Shown: one piece after another, positions 1 through 11,818 of the stretch
How the letters are laid out: each line of letters opens with the position of its first letter
Numbering within the stretch: the stretch's first letter is position 1
NCBI GenBank assembly: GCA_037447655.1
Contig: JBBHKE010002352.1
Span: 238,419-302,418, forward strand
Direction: 5' to 3'
DNA: 64,000 nt
Source of the DNA: Zygnema cylindricum
Lineage: Eukaryota > Streptophyta > Zygnematophyceae > Zygnematales > Zygnemataceae
Translations under genes and position numbers: made by a program
The notes under the pieces: model-generated
Database searches by the model: none
Told to the model about the DNA's origin: nothing
The model's input: the letters and a program-made list of their open reading frames with translations, nothing else

Positions 1-111
1 ACCGTCCTTCTCTTCTCCTACTTCCTCCCTCGCTCCCCTCCTTCCCTTCCCCTTCGCTCTCTTTCTACCTCTCCCTCTCTCCTCTCCTCTCCTCTCCCTC
101 GCTCCCCCCTC

Positions 112-1503
112 TCACACCCCCAGACACCTCCTCCACGTCGCCTCCGTCCTCCCGTGCCTCCCTCCTGGCAATGATGACGTCAGCAACTGCTGCAACAGCA
201 TGGGCGCAGACTGTGCCACGTCAGCAGCTTGCCACGTGGCGGCAGCTGCTGGCGTCAGCAATTGGGCCCCCATATCTCCGTAGGGAGGGAGAGGGACCTC
301 CAAAAGGGCTCCGTCGGGGGGCACCGATCCACAGTAAATATCATTTCCCGAAAACCCATTTCCGGAAACAACATTTCCCAAAAGCCCATTTCCGAAAAAC
401 ATGTTTCCGAAAATCCCATTTTCCGATACCCCATTTCCGAAAACCCCAATTCCGCAAATTCCGGATTCGGAAACCCCATTTTGGCAAACCCCATTTTCCG
501 AAACACCACTTTCCATACTTTGGATTAAATACGGGAGCTCCTCGCCCTCTCCCTCTCCCTCTCCTGCCACGTGTCCTCCTCCCATTTGCCCTCCTGTCAC
601 GTGTCCCCCTGCCACGTGTCCTCCTGTGGTGGGTTCCCATAATCCCAGGGGAGACACCTCATTGGTCGAATCCTCCCCTCGAATGATTTCCGCCAAAAAG
701 GAGTCCCAGAGAGAAGAAGAGGAAGCTTCCTCCGAAAAGTGGGAAATTTCCTGTTCGCAGGACCAGTTGGCGTTTTGCTCCCCCTGTGCCATCCATTGAC
801 ACGTGGCAGGTCCCAGAATACAATCCAAATCTGACGTGGCAGAAGTACAACCCAATCTTCCCACGTGGATTTCCGTACACTGGGTTATCTCCCTTCCATC
901 TCCTCCTCCTCCTCCCCCTCCACCTCCCTCTCCTCCCCCTCCCTCTCCCTCTCCCTTTCCTCCCCTCCCTCTCCCTATCTCTCCCTCTCCCTCTCTCACA
1001 CGTGTCAAACAACTCTGATCCAAAGAGGGCAAAATGTCGGTGTCCGGCTTTCCAAATGCGGGTGGAAACTTGTCGGTGGACATGGGAATCTGGAAATCCG
1101 TACATTTTGGATTATTCGCCTGGGAAGAAGAATTTTCGAGTACCCCCGGACTCGCCATTCCCTCCCCCCTCTTGCTTCCCAATGTACTTCCCGTACTCGT
1201 CGTACGGTACGGATGTACGGATTCCGGAGCGTCGGTGGTGATCCCGGAAGACGCGGCGCTCGGCGAATTCGCACCGAAAAAAACGTCCGTTTTTCTCTGT
1301 TTGGTCGGCGGCGAATCCGTTTCCGAATTTTCCCTCAACGACGAATACTCCGCGATTTCCTTATTCGTTTCGCGTACGGTCGAAACAAAATTCGTCCCCG
1401 CCGCCGTTTCCGACAAAAAGCTGTCGCTACTCCCATTCCCATTATCATTACTCTGTCGTTTCTGCGGCAAAAGCTGCGCCTGTTGACTGCTCCGCGAGAC
1501 AGA

Positions 1504-1534
<31 letters not shown>

Positions 1535-2158
1535 ACCGACGGAAAATTTCTCTTCACCTGCTGCCCCTGCCAGCGCCAAGCTAACTTAGCGATAATGTGC
1601 CTTTTCCTACGCGCTGCGCGCCCGCCCGTGTTTTGCGGCTTGTTGAGCGTTGAAAGAAGAGGTGTTTGGAGGCTGGGGGGGGGGGGGGGGTGGTCGTCCT
1701 CGGGGGGTGGTTGTGCGGCTCGGCCTGGGCGATGCATAGCTCGGAGGGGTCGTTGGGGCGATTGCGTGGTCTCGTCGATCGTGTGCCATTCCGGCCAAGA
1801 TCGGTGATCAAAGTCAAAAAACGGATCGTCACCCTCGTCAAATCGTCAGTTCCGGATCTGACCTCGGAGGAGAAAAGATCAGAAAAAAGAGAGATAGAGG
1901 GAAAGAGAGAGAGAGAGATAGAGGGAGAGAGAGAGAGGAGCGTGGAGAGAAAGGAGAGAGGCTTTACCTCCGGTTTTGGGTCCCCCGGATATGTTTCTGT
2001 CCGTACTTGAGCCACGAGAATCCGTCGTCCGGCACCTCGAGATTCCCGCCCAGCTGTACCGTACGGCCCTTCTTCAGGAAGCTGTCCGTACAGCTGTCCG
2101 ACTCTCTCTCTGCCGACGAATCTCCCCCTTCCTGACGAAGCCACGTGGGAACGTCCAT
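112..2158 (-). CDS. WRKY-like transcription factor gene, DNA-binding domain incomplete as read
   Basis: The first exon (1968-2158) begins at an ATG after a GA-rich leader and encodes 63 residues. It ends in the motif DDGFSWLKYGQKHIRGTQNR, which matches the N-terminal half of a WRKY domain, with WLKYGQK replacing the usual WRKYGQK. A GTAAAG donor follows exactly where R-type WRKY introns lie (after the PR position). The expected second half, with the C-x4/5-C pair, is not found. After a short pyrimidine-rich intron one frame reads DDLTRVTIRF, resembling the late beta strand, and the same frame later holds HNHPP. The long open frame at 112-1737 is in a different frame. It encodes a Ser/Gly/Glu-rich tail with KRQ and TKQRK basic patches and an acidic SSSLWDSFLAEIIRGED segment, as in a nuclear regulator. 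A 16-G run and a T6 run lie where the frames part. This may be a damaged gene, an assembly error in low-complexity DNA, or an aberrant WRKY. I am fairly sure of the half-domain but unsure of the full model. Confidence 0.5.
344..523 (-). repeat. In-frame pentapeptide repeat in the tail of the WRKY-like protein
   Basis: A degenerate 15-bp DNA repeat (plus-strand core CCCATTTCCGAAAA) encodes about eleven consecutive five-residue units of the form G-V/I/F-S/F-E/G-N, for example GVSEN, GVCQN, GVSES, GVFGN, GIFGN, GLLGN and GFSGN. The period stays a multiple of three, so the repeat expanded under a reading-frame constraint or by chance in frame. No known function is suggested by this sequence. Confidence 0.7.
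1675..1690. repeat. 16-bp poly-G homopolymer
   Basis: This is an uninterrupted run of 16 G, read as poly-proline on the minus strand. Upstream of it one frame carries HNHPPRTTT. Downstream the long open frame continues in another phase. A length error of one or two bases here would join them, so any protein model across this site is provisional. Confidence 0.9.
1871..1967 (-). other. Short intron of GA/CT simple sequence after the WRKY half-domain
   Basis: It begins GTAAAG on the minus strand and is almost pure pyrimidine to candidate acceptors near 1857-1871 (CCGAG or GTCAG). No coding segment with the WRKY zinc cysteines is visible inside it. Simple sequence of this kind is prone to assembly collapse. 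Confidence 0.55.
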
Positions 2159-2400
2159 CTTTTTCCTCTCTCTTCCCCTCTCTCTCCTTCTCTCTCTTTC
2201 CCTCTCTCTCTCCCTCCCTCTCTCGCTCTCGCTCTCTCTCTCTCTCTCGCTCTCTCTCGCACTTTTTCTCTCCCTATCTATCTCCCTTTACGTCGCTTTC
2301 CCTTTTTTTTCTCTTCTGGGCGTGTTTGGAAGGGAAGTAGTGCAGAGGGGGGGTAGAGGGATAGAAGGAGAGAGAGAGAGAGAGAGCTGTAGTGAGTGTA
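2159..2400. promoter_or_regulatory. GA/CT-rich leader and proximal upstream region of the WRKY-like gene
   Basis: It is read as GA-rich on the minus strand immediately before the ATG at 2158, with pure CT stretches at about 2163-2275 on the plus strand and another GA run at 2365-2388. GA-rich 5' leaders are common in plants. No TATA box was identified with confidence. Confidence 0.45.
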
Positions 2401-5400
2401 CGACTTCACGTGACTCCCACTCGTGCGGTGCCGGTTTTGTGTACTTGTTTCTGACGTCTCCCTTTTTTTTCTTTTTTTCTTTCTCGTTTTTTTAGGTTTA
2501 ACATGGTTACAAAATTGTTACACGTGTCGTTTTGCGCGCACTATAGGGAATAAAACGACAAAAATGCCAGCTGCGCGCCGCTACAGCTTTCAAAAAATGT
2601 CACAGTCGGCGAAGGGCGATTTTGTCGTTTACTGTGGCGCCGACCACCGGGAAGCGCGTGCTATGTCGTACGAAAGTTCGGCCCGAAATCTGGTACCAAG
2701 GGAGACGACAAAATGATGATGACGTGGAGGTAAGACTAAATTCGGCGGTGGCTTAGATCACGGGTTATCCTGCCACGTGTTATGAGAGAGAAACAGTATC
2801 TCTACGTCAACGCGATTCAATTGAAGATGACGACAAATGTAATGATTGCAGTTTTTAATTGAGAATGCCGACATTCTCGGAATATGTCGGCTAGGAGAGA
2901 AAAAAAGGGCGATAACGACAAGATATGACGAGCAAGTTTCAACTTGTTTCGATTTTCAGCAAACAAACCGTGGAAATTAGTGCGTATATGTACGGAATTA
3001 CGGAAAGCAGTAGCCGCCGACCACTGTACGGATGGAGAGTTCCTTCATCCACGGGCACTTTGGCATGTGTGGAGGATTCGCGTGACGACAAAATTGCCTG
3101 CCGCCTCAGAGTCGTACATGTACATGTTCTATGTCCGAAAGCGTATCCGTTTCAGGACACCGCTAGAAAAGCCAATCACGAGATACGACCCGGCGAACCG
3201 TACAGATTCGCCTTCAAAAAACACCCTTCGAAATCATTTGTCTTTTCTGCATGTACACGAGGCAACGTCGCAAGTTTCAAAAGTGCGATACACTTTTTTT
3301 TGTTTTAGTCGGTTTCGTATGGGTACTTGCTTTCCTTTTCTTTTCTTTTTTGTCGTTTATGACAAAGCTTTCTTTCAGTTGCAAGCGGAAAGTAACTGAG
3401 CATTTTTTTCACATTAAAATGGATACAAACCGACTTTTAATTTTAGGTATTTACCTCTCCATCGGATTCAATAGGGATATATGATAAAACGCCAAAGCAC
3501 CACGACTCTGCCGGCTTTTTTTTTGCTTATTTTTTCTGTTTCTTTAAGTTTTCCGGCTGATTTTAATTGGCCGTCAGACGCTCTACACTCTTTTTTTCAT
3601 TGACATCTGCCCGTTGTCCAAAAAATAAATTATACTATTCCGTACAATACACTTTGGTGCCGATAGTCCTTTCGAAGCAATTCGCAATATTGCCAAAACC
3701 CTAGGGAAGTACTGTAGCTGGTTCGGCAAGCTGGATATTCAACGGTCAGGATGAGCCGCCGGCCTGGGTACAGGACAAGTACAGCTGGACAAAAAATGTC
3801 GTGTTGAATAAAGTTGTCTCCAGCTTCTGGCTTGCCTTGGTTTCCACGAAGCCTTATGTGAACTTTTCTGGCCAATGGCTGGGCAGTTTTGGGCAGCGAG
3901 CAATCATTGCGTAAAATAAATTTTTTTTCTTTTTTCCGTTTCCAAAAAGAGTTCCCGCGTCTGCCCTGTCGGAAAATTTTTGGTTCTAGTTTAGTCGACT
4001 TTCTGTTTTTCGTGTGACCGTACGCTTTTTACTTCTACAAAAATTTCCAAACATGACTTGTTTACGTCACAAATATGCCTTGCTAGAAAAAAGTACGCGA
4101 TACCTTCGTCACACTTTGCATTCCAAAACTGCATCAGTTACGCAATAGCGCAGTTTGCGCAAAAGCGTACTTTATGTCGAATAGAGAACGAACGTGTAAA
4201 AGGTGTAAATACTAAATAGTACTTTTTCTGTCTCCGTTTCTGGAGACACGAGCAATAAATATCCCACCTGCACAAAATATCACAGAAACAATGATAAAAA
4301 GCTTCGTGTAAACCGGGCGACAATCTTCTGCCCGGAAAATACAAAATAACAGCGCGCACGGGAGGAATACCAGTTTGTCGTGGCAGATATGTGCTAAAAA
4401 ATCGTACAGTTCCTGGATTCTGGCACATGGGCTAACTGCTTCAAAAAATCTTCCAAGATGTTATCCGACCAGTCACAGCGCAGCCAAAATTGCGCTCTGC
4501 CGAATCCGGACTCTTCCCAAAGATAAACTATGTTGAAACGGAGAGCCGTCCGTTTCAGTGTGCTGTGCATTAAAGCCAACGCGGGAGCAAATTCAAATTG
4601 TCGAATAGTTTGTTCGGGGAAATGATAAGCAAATGGATCAATGTGGCTGAGCGTAAGCGCCTACGTCATCAAGTAGTAAAGTGTACAATAGACGTACATA
4701 ATAGAACAAATTTGATGACATTGTGTTACGATTTGACGGTCAGTCCATTGACTATATTTGACCTGCTAGAAAATGTCAGCAACTCGTTAGATTTTAGCCG
4801 CGTTAACGTCGTGCGTCATATTAAAACACCAACCGACATTCCCTCTCCATGTTCCTTTGTCTCTCAACACTATCTTCAAAATTTATTTTAGGGTTTTAGT
4901 GAGAGTGAGAGACGAAATAGGGCGATTGAAAAAGAGAAGGGACTCCTCTCGCTCTCCTAACAAGGTTAAAGAGAAAAAAGAGGGATCTTCTCCTCAATGA
5001 TACGTGGCTTGGGCCAAACGCTTTTATGTTCATGCGGTACTTGCAATTTAGGAAGTGTAGCGCTTCGACGGTCATGTTGATTGTTGTTTTCATGTGACAG
5101 TCGACGTTAAAAAGCCCGACAAAAATCTAGGGTTGCTTACATTTTTTCGCAACAAACAAACAATCAATAAATTGGCATCGAAGCCTAACAAAATTGCACC
5201 ATATTATTACGATTGTGTATATCGTTCGTATAAATCATTACACGTTGACATAAACACTTGTGCACATCGAAAATAACGCAAGCGCTTATCTCCTCCATTT
5301 CTTTAAGAGAAAGCATGCTTGCAATCTCGTGGGTTTTTGTAATAAACCGAGAGGCATTTGATTCATACGAGTTTAAGGTCGTGGTTATATCAATACTGAG

Positions 5401-7702
5401 TGCCTTCAACTTTAGTGTCATATTCTTAAAAGTAGCGTTATGTTGGAGTCAGTTAGTCTTACTATAAACAATAACTTTATAGTACTTAATTTCAAACATT
5501 AACCACATTGGATAAAATTTAGTCTTTCAATTATAACAAAAGTAAAAAAAGAGGAAGTAGCCACTAATGTATACGTAGGTGTGCTATCAACAATAAAAAT
5601 AAATGTCAAACTACACCGCCCATCGTTATTACCGTTTATAGCACAAGTTATGCCGCTACTTGCTCTAGTAAAAATCGTAAATGAGTGTTAACAAAAGCAT
5701 CTAAGGGAGGGGACACTAATATGTCACGTCCCTCTTCACCGAATTAGTATAAAATAAAAAAAAAACTGCCTTTACACCAACGACCATCTTACGCAAATAA
5801 GGATCCACATTGCAGTATTATTACTTTTGTTAATCTTACTTCATTTTTATATCATCTAATTGTGAAATTACAACTTTTTTCCCTTTCACGTGATTTGGTC
5901 TTATGATAGGCTCCCCACACCTATGTCGTTGTGTTTGTTAATGTCAAAACATATAGATAATTCCACAAGAGCTTATAAATTGTCGGCTTAGGGCAAACCT
6001 CCATTCGATAAGAGAAGAGATAGTTTACAATAAGCAACCCACGTCTTACCTACAGTCGTTACACTTAACTATTAAAGATAAGTGCCACAATGTAAACCAA
6101 TGTACCATTGCATGTCGTAGAGTACATGTGACTTTGGTAAAGGTGTGCATTTAACAAATTCATTAAAAGAAATTGTCAGAGGACATCTCGAGCTCTTAAG
6201 GCTTTCCGTTGACCTTTTGTCGTGCTTTTTTATTGCTTGATTTTTTTATGGGAGGAGTGGAGGGAGTTATAGGTGTTGAGATACTAACGTAGAGTTCGCT
6301 TGGTTAAATTGTAAGCTCCTACATATTTCACATTTGGATTATGCTCTTAAAAAACCTTTGACTTAGTCAAAATTTGAACACAAGCCTATGTGGTACAACA
6401 GAAAAATGTCCTTAGGGCACTTTCGCATGTAACCGAAACTTAGTCTCTTCGTACAACTTTCAAAGCATTCGGATGTTAACGCAAATAACTCGTTACTTAA
6501 AAAAAGCGACTTAAGAAGTCGTGTACGGAACAATGTGACAGATGAAGTGGTACACAAAATGAGGCGAAACTTCCACTCAGCTTCAATTTGAGGCGTCTCT
6601 CTGCACGCTGTACAGATTATGTGACTTTGTAATGTCCGTACGCCACATTGTCGATGTGTCGAAACCCTAAAATACCTTTCGCTGTCGCACAGAAATGCGG
6701 TTTCGTTTTTCGACTTCCCACTTGCCGAGGTGCCCAATGTTTTTCCTACGCCGTATGTGTTAAGACACGTGTGTGAGAGAGAGGGGGCCTTAAGACAACC
6801 CCTGTACGGAAATCAGCGCACGGAAAACAGTACGCACAAGCTGGAAACGTGCAGTGTGTTTTTTTTTGTTGTACTCCGCGCACAAAAAATGAAAAAACTT
6901 CCGACACGTGAGACAACATATGCCTATTCGCTCACCTTATCGGACTTTATTTAAAATCACCTCGCGAGGTGATTTGATGTAAAGTTTGAACATGTGTTGG
7001 AAGGACGCGAAAATGGGTCGAAATGCGATAGACGACATATTGCATTGAGCTAGACGACAAACTACTGTATATATAAAGTTTCAAGGTAACGTAACTTGTA
7101 CGGTGGTAATTTCGATTTTTTGGTACCGCTGCTGATTTTATCGTTTTATTCTAAGTTATGAAGAAAACGACAGAAAATAATTGTAACTTTAGCACATGCG
7201 AAACTACCCTTAGTGCTAGCTAATGTAATTGCATGACCGGATGGAAAGTTGGCCTCGAAAAATGGCAGTAATGTCTCCTTACAAATTCTAGCCACGCCTC
7301 ATGCAGGGATCTGCCGAAACGGCGGTTTTTGCCCAACGTACTCTCTACACGAGCGTGTTGTTCCGCCCGTTACCTAAGACGGACGTTCGTTGCTCCGTTG
7401 GACGTTTCGCATGGGGAACCCTGGCCGCGCCTTGCAGACCTAAACGACTTGCACTCGATTTACGGGACATTGACGGTCGACGGCTTACCAATCAGAAAAG
7501 ACAGTGAAGTTCGGGTCCAAAATGCGTAAATCGTTTTGACGCCCGTCTGGCTGTTTACGCATTGGTTTGGCGGAACCCGTGCCGGGACGCAAATTTCTTT
7601 CTCAATTGTAACGTAACCGTTATACGCTAAATTTCGCATACGTCAAATGTATGTACAAATATTGTACGATTACGACGCCATAACGGATGATGTCGCGGAC
7701 GC
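2401..7702. other. Intergenic region without a supported gene
   Basis: Only short open frames occur here, without domains or plausible splice partners. The stretch is AT-rich and shows frequent GTACGG/CCGTAC and TTTTGTCGT/ACGACAAAA words. One MITE terminal repeat of the TACACCGCC type lies at 5611-5630, with no partner found. A CGCGAGG-centred palindrome is at 6954-6975. Probably decayed transposable-element DNA. Confidence 0.55.
6954..6975. repeat. Perfect 22-bp palindrome
   Basis: Two arms of AAATCACCTCG meet head to head. It could be a protein-binding site, an excision footprint or a fused element end. Nothing near it decides between these. Confidence 0.8.
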
Positions 7703-7921
7703 TATACCGTGAGTCGCTATTAGTGCTAATATTTTTTCGCCACTTATAACATATCTTCTCCGTACACTATTGTCCTATTGTCAATTTGAGACCGTCAATT
7801 GGAAGCTGAGAATCATATTTGTAAATCATGACCGTCAGATTTACAATCCGGAATATGTGTACGGAGAAAATATGTTTCAAGGGACGAAAAAAACATTAAC
7901 ACTAATAGCGATACACGGTGA
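7703..7921. mobile_element. Foldback MITE of about 219 bp (family C)
   Basis: The first and last ~65 bp are inverted copies of each other. The left end reads TACCGTGAGTCGCTATTAG and the right end, reversed, CACCGTGTATCGCTATTAG; both arms continue to CTCCGTACAC. The centre contains GACCGTCAATTGGAAGCTGAG, a segment that recurs near 17245-17265. There is no coding capacity. It resembles TA-inserting MITEs, but the superfamily is not certain. Confidence 0.75.
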
Positions 7922-10900
7922 AACTTTCCGATTCGCTGGTGTGGCAAGACCTATTGTAACAAAACCCGTAAAACGCGGACGGAGAATATCAACCACCAAT
8001 CAGATTTGCTCCCTGAACCTACGGTGGCATGGACACAAAACCCTTCCGTACAACACCGAAACGGACTGCTTTCCATTTCAACGGAGGAAGATGTAATGGC
8101 CAACATCGGGTTATCGCATGACCTATTTTCAATGATTAGACAGTGTACGGTCGTACTATGATGATCTGGACTGTCAGAAGGCGCCCAATCATTGAAAATG
8201 GTCATAAATGACTCGATAATGGGTCGGGGCTCCGAGGCCTATAGATGTTTGTCGCAAGTGAGTTTTCCACGTCATCTCCTGAATCCAATATCTATCCACG
8301 TCAGCAGGCGTCGATTTGACGTTTCGTAAAAAAAAGTACACTTGCAGATTGCTTTTGAAGTTCACTAACTTCACTTGCAGGTTTTTTGTCGTTTTGAGCC
8401 TTTTACTTTTCCACCTCGCGTGCAGATGGTTTTGTCGTTTCTATGATATTTTCTTCTCTCGTTTGTCTCAAAGGTTCACACAGAAAAAGTTCGTTAAGAT
8501 ATGTTTTGTCTTTTTATCTAGTATGAAAGGGACAAAAAAGTACAATCTTCTGGAGGAAGAGATTACGTTATAGCTACCCAGCCTATAGGAACGTGCATTA
8601 CAGAAAGAGGTTCAAAAGGCTCCGTGGAGCCTCGACTTGGTGTAGATGCGTATGGATGACCAATGAAATGCTTATAATTTTTAACGGACTTGCCAGGTGG
8701 ATACCACTTTGTCGTCAACCCGAAATCCCAGTTTTTCAAATGTGACTCAATACCGCCAAATGTGACTATTTTAAAAAATATAGTTGGGAGCCACGTAGCG
8801 TCATTGCCAACAATCTTAACCGTTAAAAAGAAGCACGTTCTCTGTACATAGCAGCCTATAAAAAATAGTTAGACAAGATAGACAAGACAGTTTCGTGTAT
8901 CTTTCAGTGTACTTTTCTATACTGTCCTCCTCTCTGTACACTCTACCGTACACTTACTCCAAACTATCGAAGAACATCTCCCATTGCATTTAACATTTTC
9001 GGCAGAACAAAAGGGCGCTAAATTTTGCAAATGTTGAAAATCCACGCTGTTTAGGAAATGCCGTCTCCATCGTGATCGTATACTATTTTAAATTGTACAA
9101 GTTGGCCTTTTTCCATAGGAGGACCTACTCCAAATTATGGGAGAAAACCTGTCACTGCAAAAGCTATTCCGTGGCGAATTTTCTTTGCACTTAACACGGT
9201 CAAATTGTTATGTGCTCACGCAAGACTGGGCCCTTCAAAATATTTAGTGCGGTGCATTTTACTACGTTTATTAGGCGGTGGAATCACAGCCTATAAGCAA
9301 AATCACATAAAAGGGTGGGGAAGTATATCGGGCGGGAGTAAATTTGCTACGACAAACTCCTTTTTTCAATACTTTTGCATTCTAAAACAAACGTTCACAT
9401 CCGTTAATGATGCTAACAAACAAGGTAAACAGATATCTAACGTGTCGATGCATTTTTTCAACCAATGCATACAAAAAACCCGATTGCTTTATTTGTGAAA
9501 AAAAAAATGAAGAGTTTCACGCGGGCGCTGCATTGCATTTCAGGTTTATGGTAGTATGCAATGAACTTCGTTTGGTATTATGATTGTGTTTTTGCCGGGT
9601 TCTTGTATTACCCAATAACCTATAGTTTAGGCTCGATTTTAGCTCAATTTTATAAAATAATTGATAGTTACATTAAAAAAAAAAGCAAACTTACTTATAT
9701 AGTAAGACATATTTATAATTGATTGCTTAAGAACTATATAAATAAAAACATTGAGTTTCATTCACGTATAAACTCATAAGTGACGAACCACCATGTGTAC
9801 TTTGTTATTAAACGTTTGATTCTTTGGGCAAATCAACTTAATCATTACAACCGCAAAGGTATATGCGGTTACCATATACTATGTTGCAAGATACTGTATA
9901 ATATTTGCTAATAAAAGCTAATTTATGATTTAAAGCATCTCCTCTTATTTTAACCATTTTAAAGTACGCAAATCTTTATTAAAGTCAATAACATTACATC
10001 GATAACCCAAAATTGTTGAACCTAAAACGGTGTTAATGACATTGATAGTTTGGTTATTATATGCTTATCATTGTATTTGTTTGTTTAACCTACTTATCTT
10101 TGTATAGTTTCTCTTGAATGTCGTAGTTGTTAAATATGTTTTTGTGTGTTTTTACCCCTTCTGTACTCATATTGTTTTACCATCTTTACTTTTGCATTAG
10201 GCGATTTTATATGCGTTAAACTATTTAAAAGTGCGTCGCACTTCATTATTTTGCCAACCCTGTTAGCCGCTTGCGCATACAACTTTATGATGCCGTATTT
10301 AGTGCGTTGTAAAGTTACTAAAAAAAAAAGATCGGTTCGAAAAAAACTTGAATAACGTTGTTCTGAATGTAACCTTTTTTTTCAATTTTCAGGAGATAAG
10401 TGCACATACCTGACCATGGAAGTTTAACTACGTGCGCACTAAAAGTTTGTAACATAGCGGTCGCACTTTTGTTCTCTTTTCAAAAGCAAACACGTTATTT
10501 GGAACTTGATTATAATTAATAAAACTAGTATACCGTAAAACCCCATGCAAATATTATATTTTCTCTACCGTAACGATAGTAACGATTCACTGTGTACCGG
10601 ACCGTATTCTCACTATAAAATGTCCATACGGTTTATTTGTCGAAAAATCCACGCTATCCATGCTGTCAAAAACTGAGGATCGTCACGTCTCACGATTCCC
10701 ACGGCGACCGTATAAAAAATATCGGTATCTACAATATATCTCCACCCCCCACCATCCACGTGTCAGAGGTCGCAAACGATCAACTGAAATCGTGACCGAC
10801 CGCTAACCAACCGCCCGCATCGGATCTAAAACGGATCCGGTTGCCAAATTTGGGTGGCAGGGCGGATTCGGGCGGTTAATTCATAGAAAGATAGAAAGAA

Positions 10901-11513
10901 ATCGATTACGGCCGGGTAAGCAAAAAACGGAAAAAAATGAAAAAAATTGTACTGTCCATACAATCCAACTTTAGTGTACTTTGTACTCTTGGTATCGTGG
11001 AAGTACGTGACATCATGATTTTTATTTTTCTTTATAATTTTGTATTTTTTCGGGTACGGGCAAGCATGGGTAGGTGCAAGAAATCAAGTTTCGGTTAACT
11101 TTTTTTTTCGTAAACGCGTTAAGGTTAAGGGTTATCAATTTAGGAGCGTGACATAACCCGGTCGGGCGTCGGGTACTCAGATTTTGAAGAAAAAAGAACG
11201 GTCGGTTTCGGTTATCTAAATTTTTAACTTTTGCGACCTCTACCAAAGATTGTTAGAGAGCCGCCGATACGAATACGATTTTTTTTTAACGGCGATTAGA
11301 ACGGTGCGTGTCCTCCAAATGTACGGTACAAATCTACAATGGTAAGAGAAAATATCCACTTGTAACGGAGAGCCCCGTTCGTTAAGCTTGTCTTACATAG
11401 TAAAAGTTAGAATAACTGAAATCTGTTCTATTGGTCGTATTTTTTGTTTGAGAACGAAAAGTGCGCGCAGGTCCGTTAACCTTTTCGCCTAACGAAGAGC
11501 TATCCGTTACAAT
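7922..11513. other. Intergenic region without a supported gene
   Basis: AT-rich DNA. Short open frames here (for example at 8316, 9205 and 10146) lack domain-like sequence, and no consistent splice chain is visible. No large duplication was noticed inside this stretch. Confidence 0.5.
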
Positions 11514-11818
11514 CATAGTTCAAAAGTAAGCGTTTTTTAGTAGGCCTTTGGTCGGCGCCTTTAGCGTATGTTGTGTTACGGGCTTTTCATGTGATCTTCT
11601 TAGATCGCTACTTTGATCAGTGACCGTCCGATCGTCTGAATCTGACGGTGTAAATTATTTGTTTTGGTCAGAATGTTTTAATTGGTCCATTTTTTGGTCC
11701 GGATGTTTTAATTGGTCCGAATTGGTCGGAATACAATATGGGTCTTAAGGCCATATTGTATGTTTTTCGTACAATAGGCATATTGTATGGGCCTACTTTC
11801 ACCTACTTTAAAACTATG
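11514..11818. mobile_element. hAT-like non-autonomous element, 305 bp (family D, copy 1)
   Basis: Terminal inverted repeats read CATAGTTCAAAAGTAAG at the left and, reversed, CATAGTTTTAAAGTAGG at the right. The 8-bp flanks GTTACAAT and GTTACAGT match at 7 of 8 positions, as expected for a target-site duplication of hAT type. The ends and several internal blocks match the longer copy at 20692-22180, so this is probably an internal-deletion derivative. No transposase frame is present. Confidence 0.8.

Noticed and set aside
1-111. Pyrimidine-rich left edge
   Set aside because: Simple sequence after the stop codon of the WRKY-like gene; nothing further can be supported.
112-1737. The long open frame taken alone as a complete gene starting at 1737
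   Set aside because: The upstream WRKY half-domain, leader and intron donor make it more likely the tail of a spliced gene.
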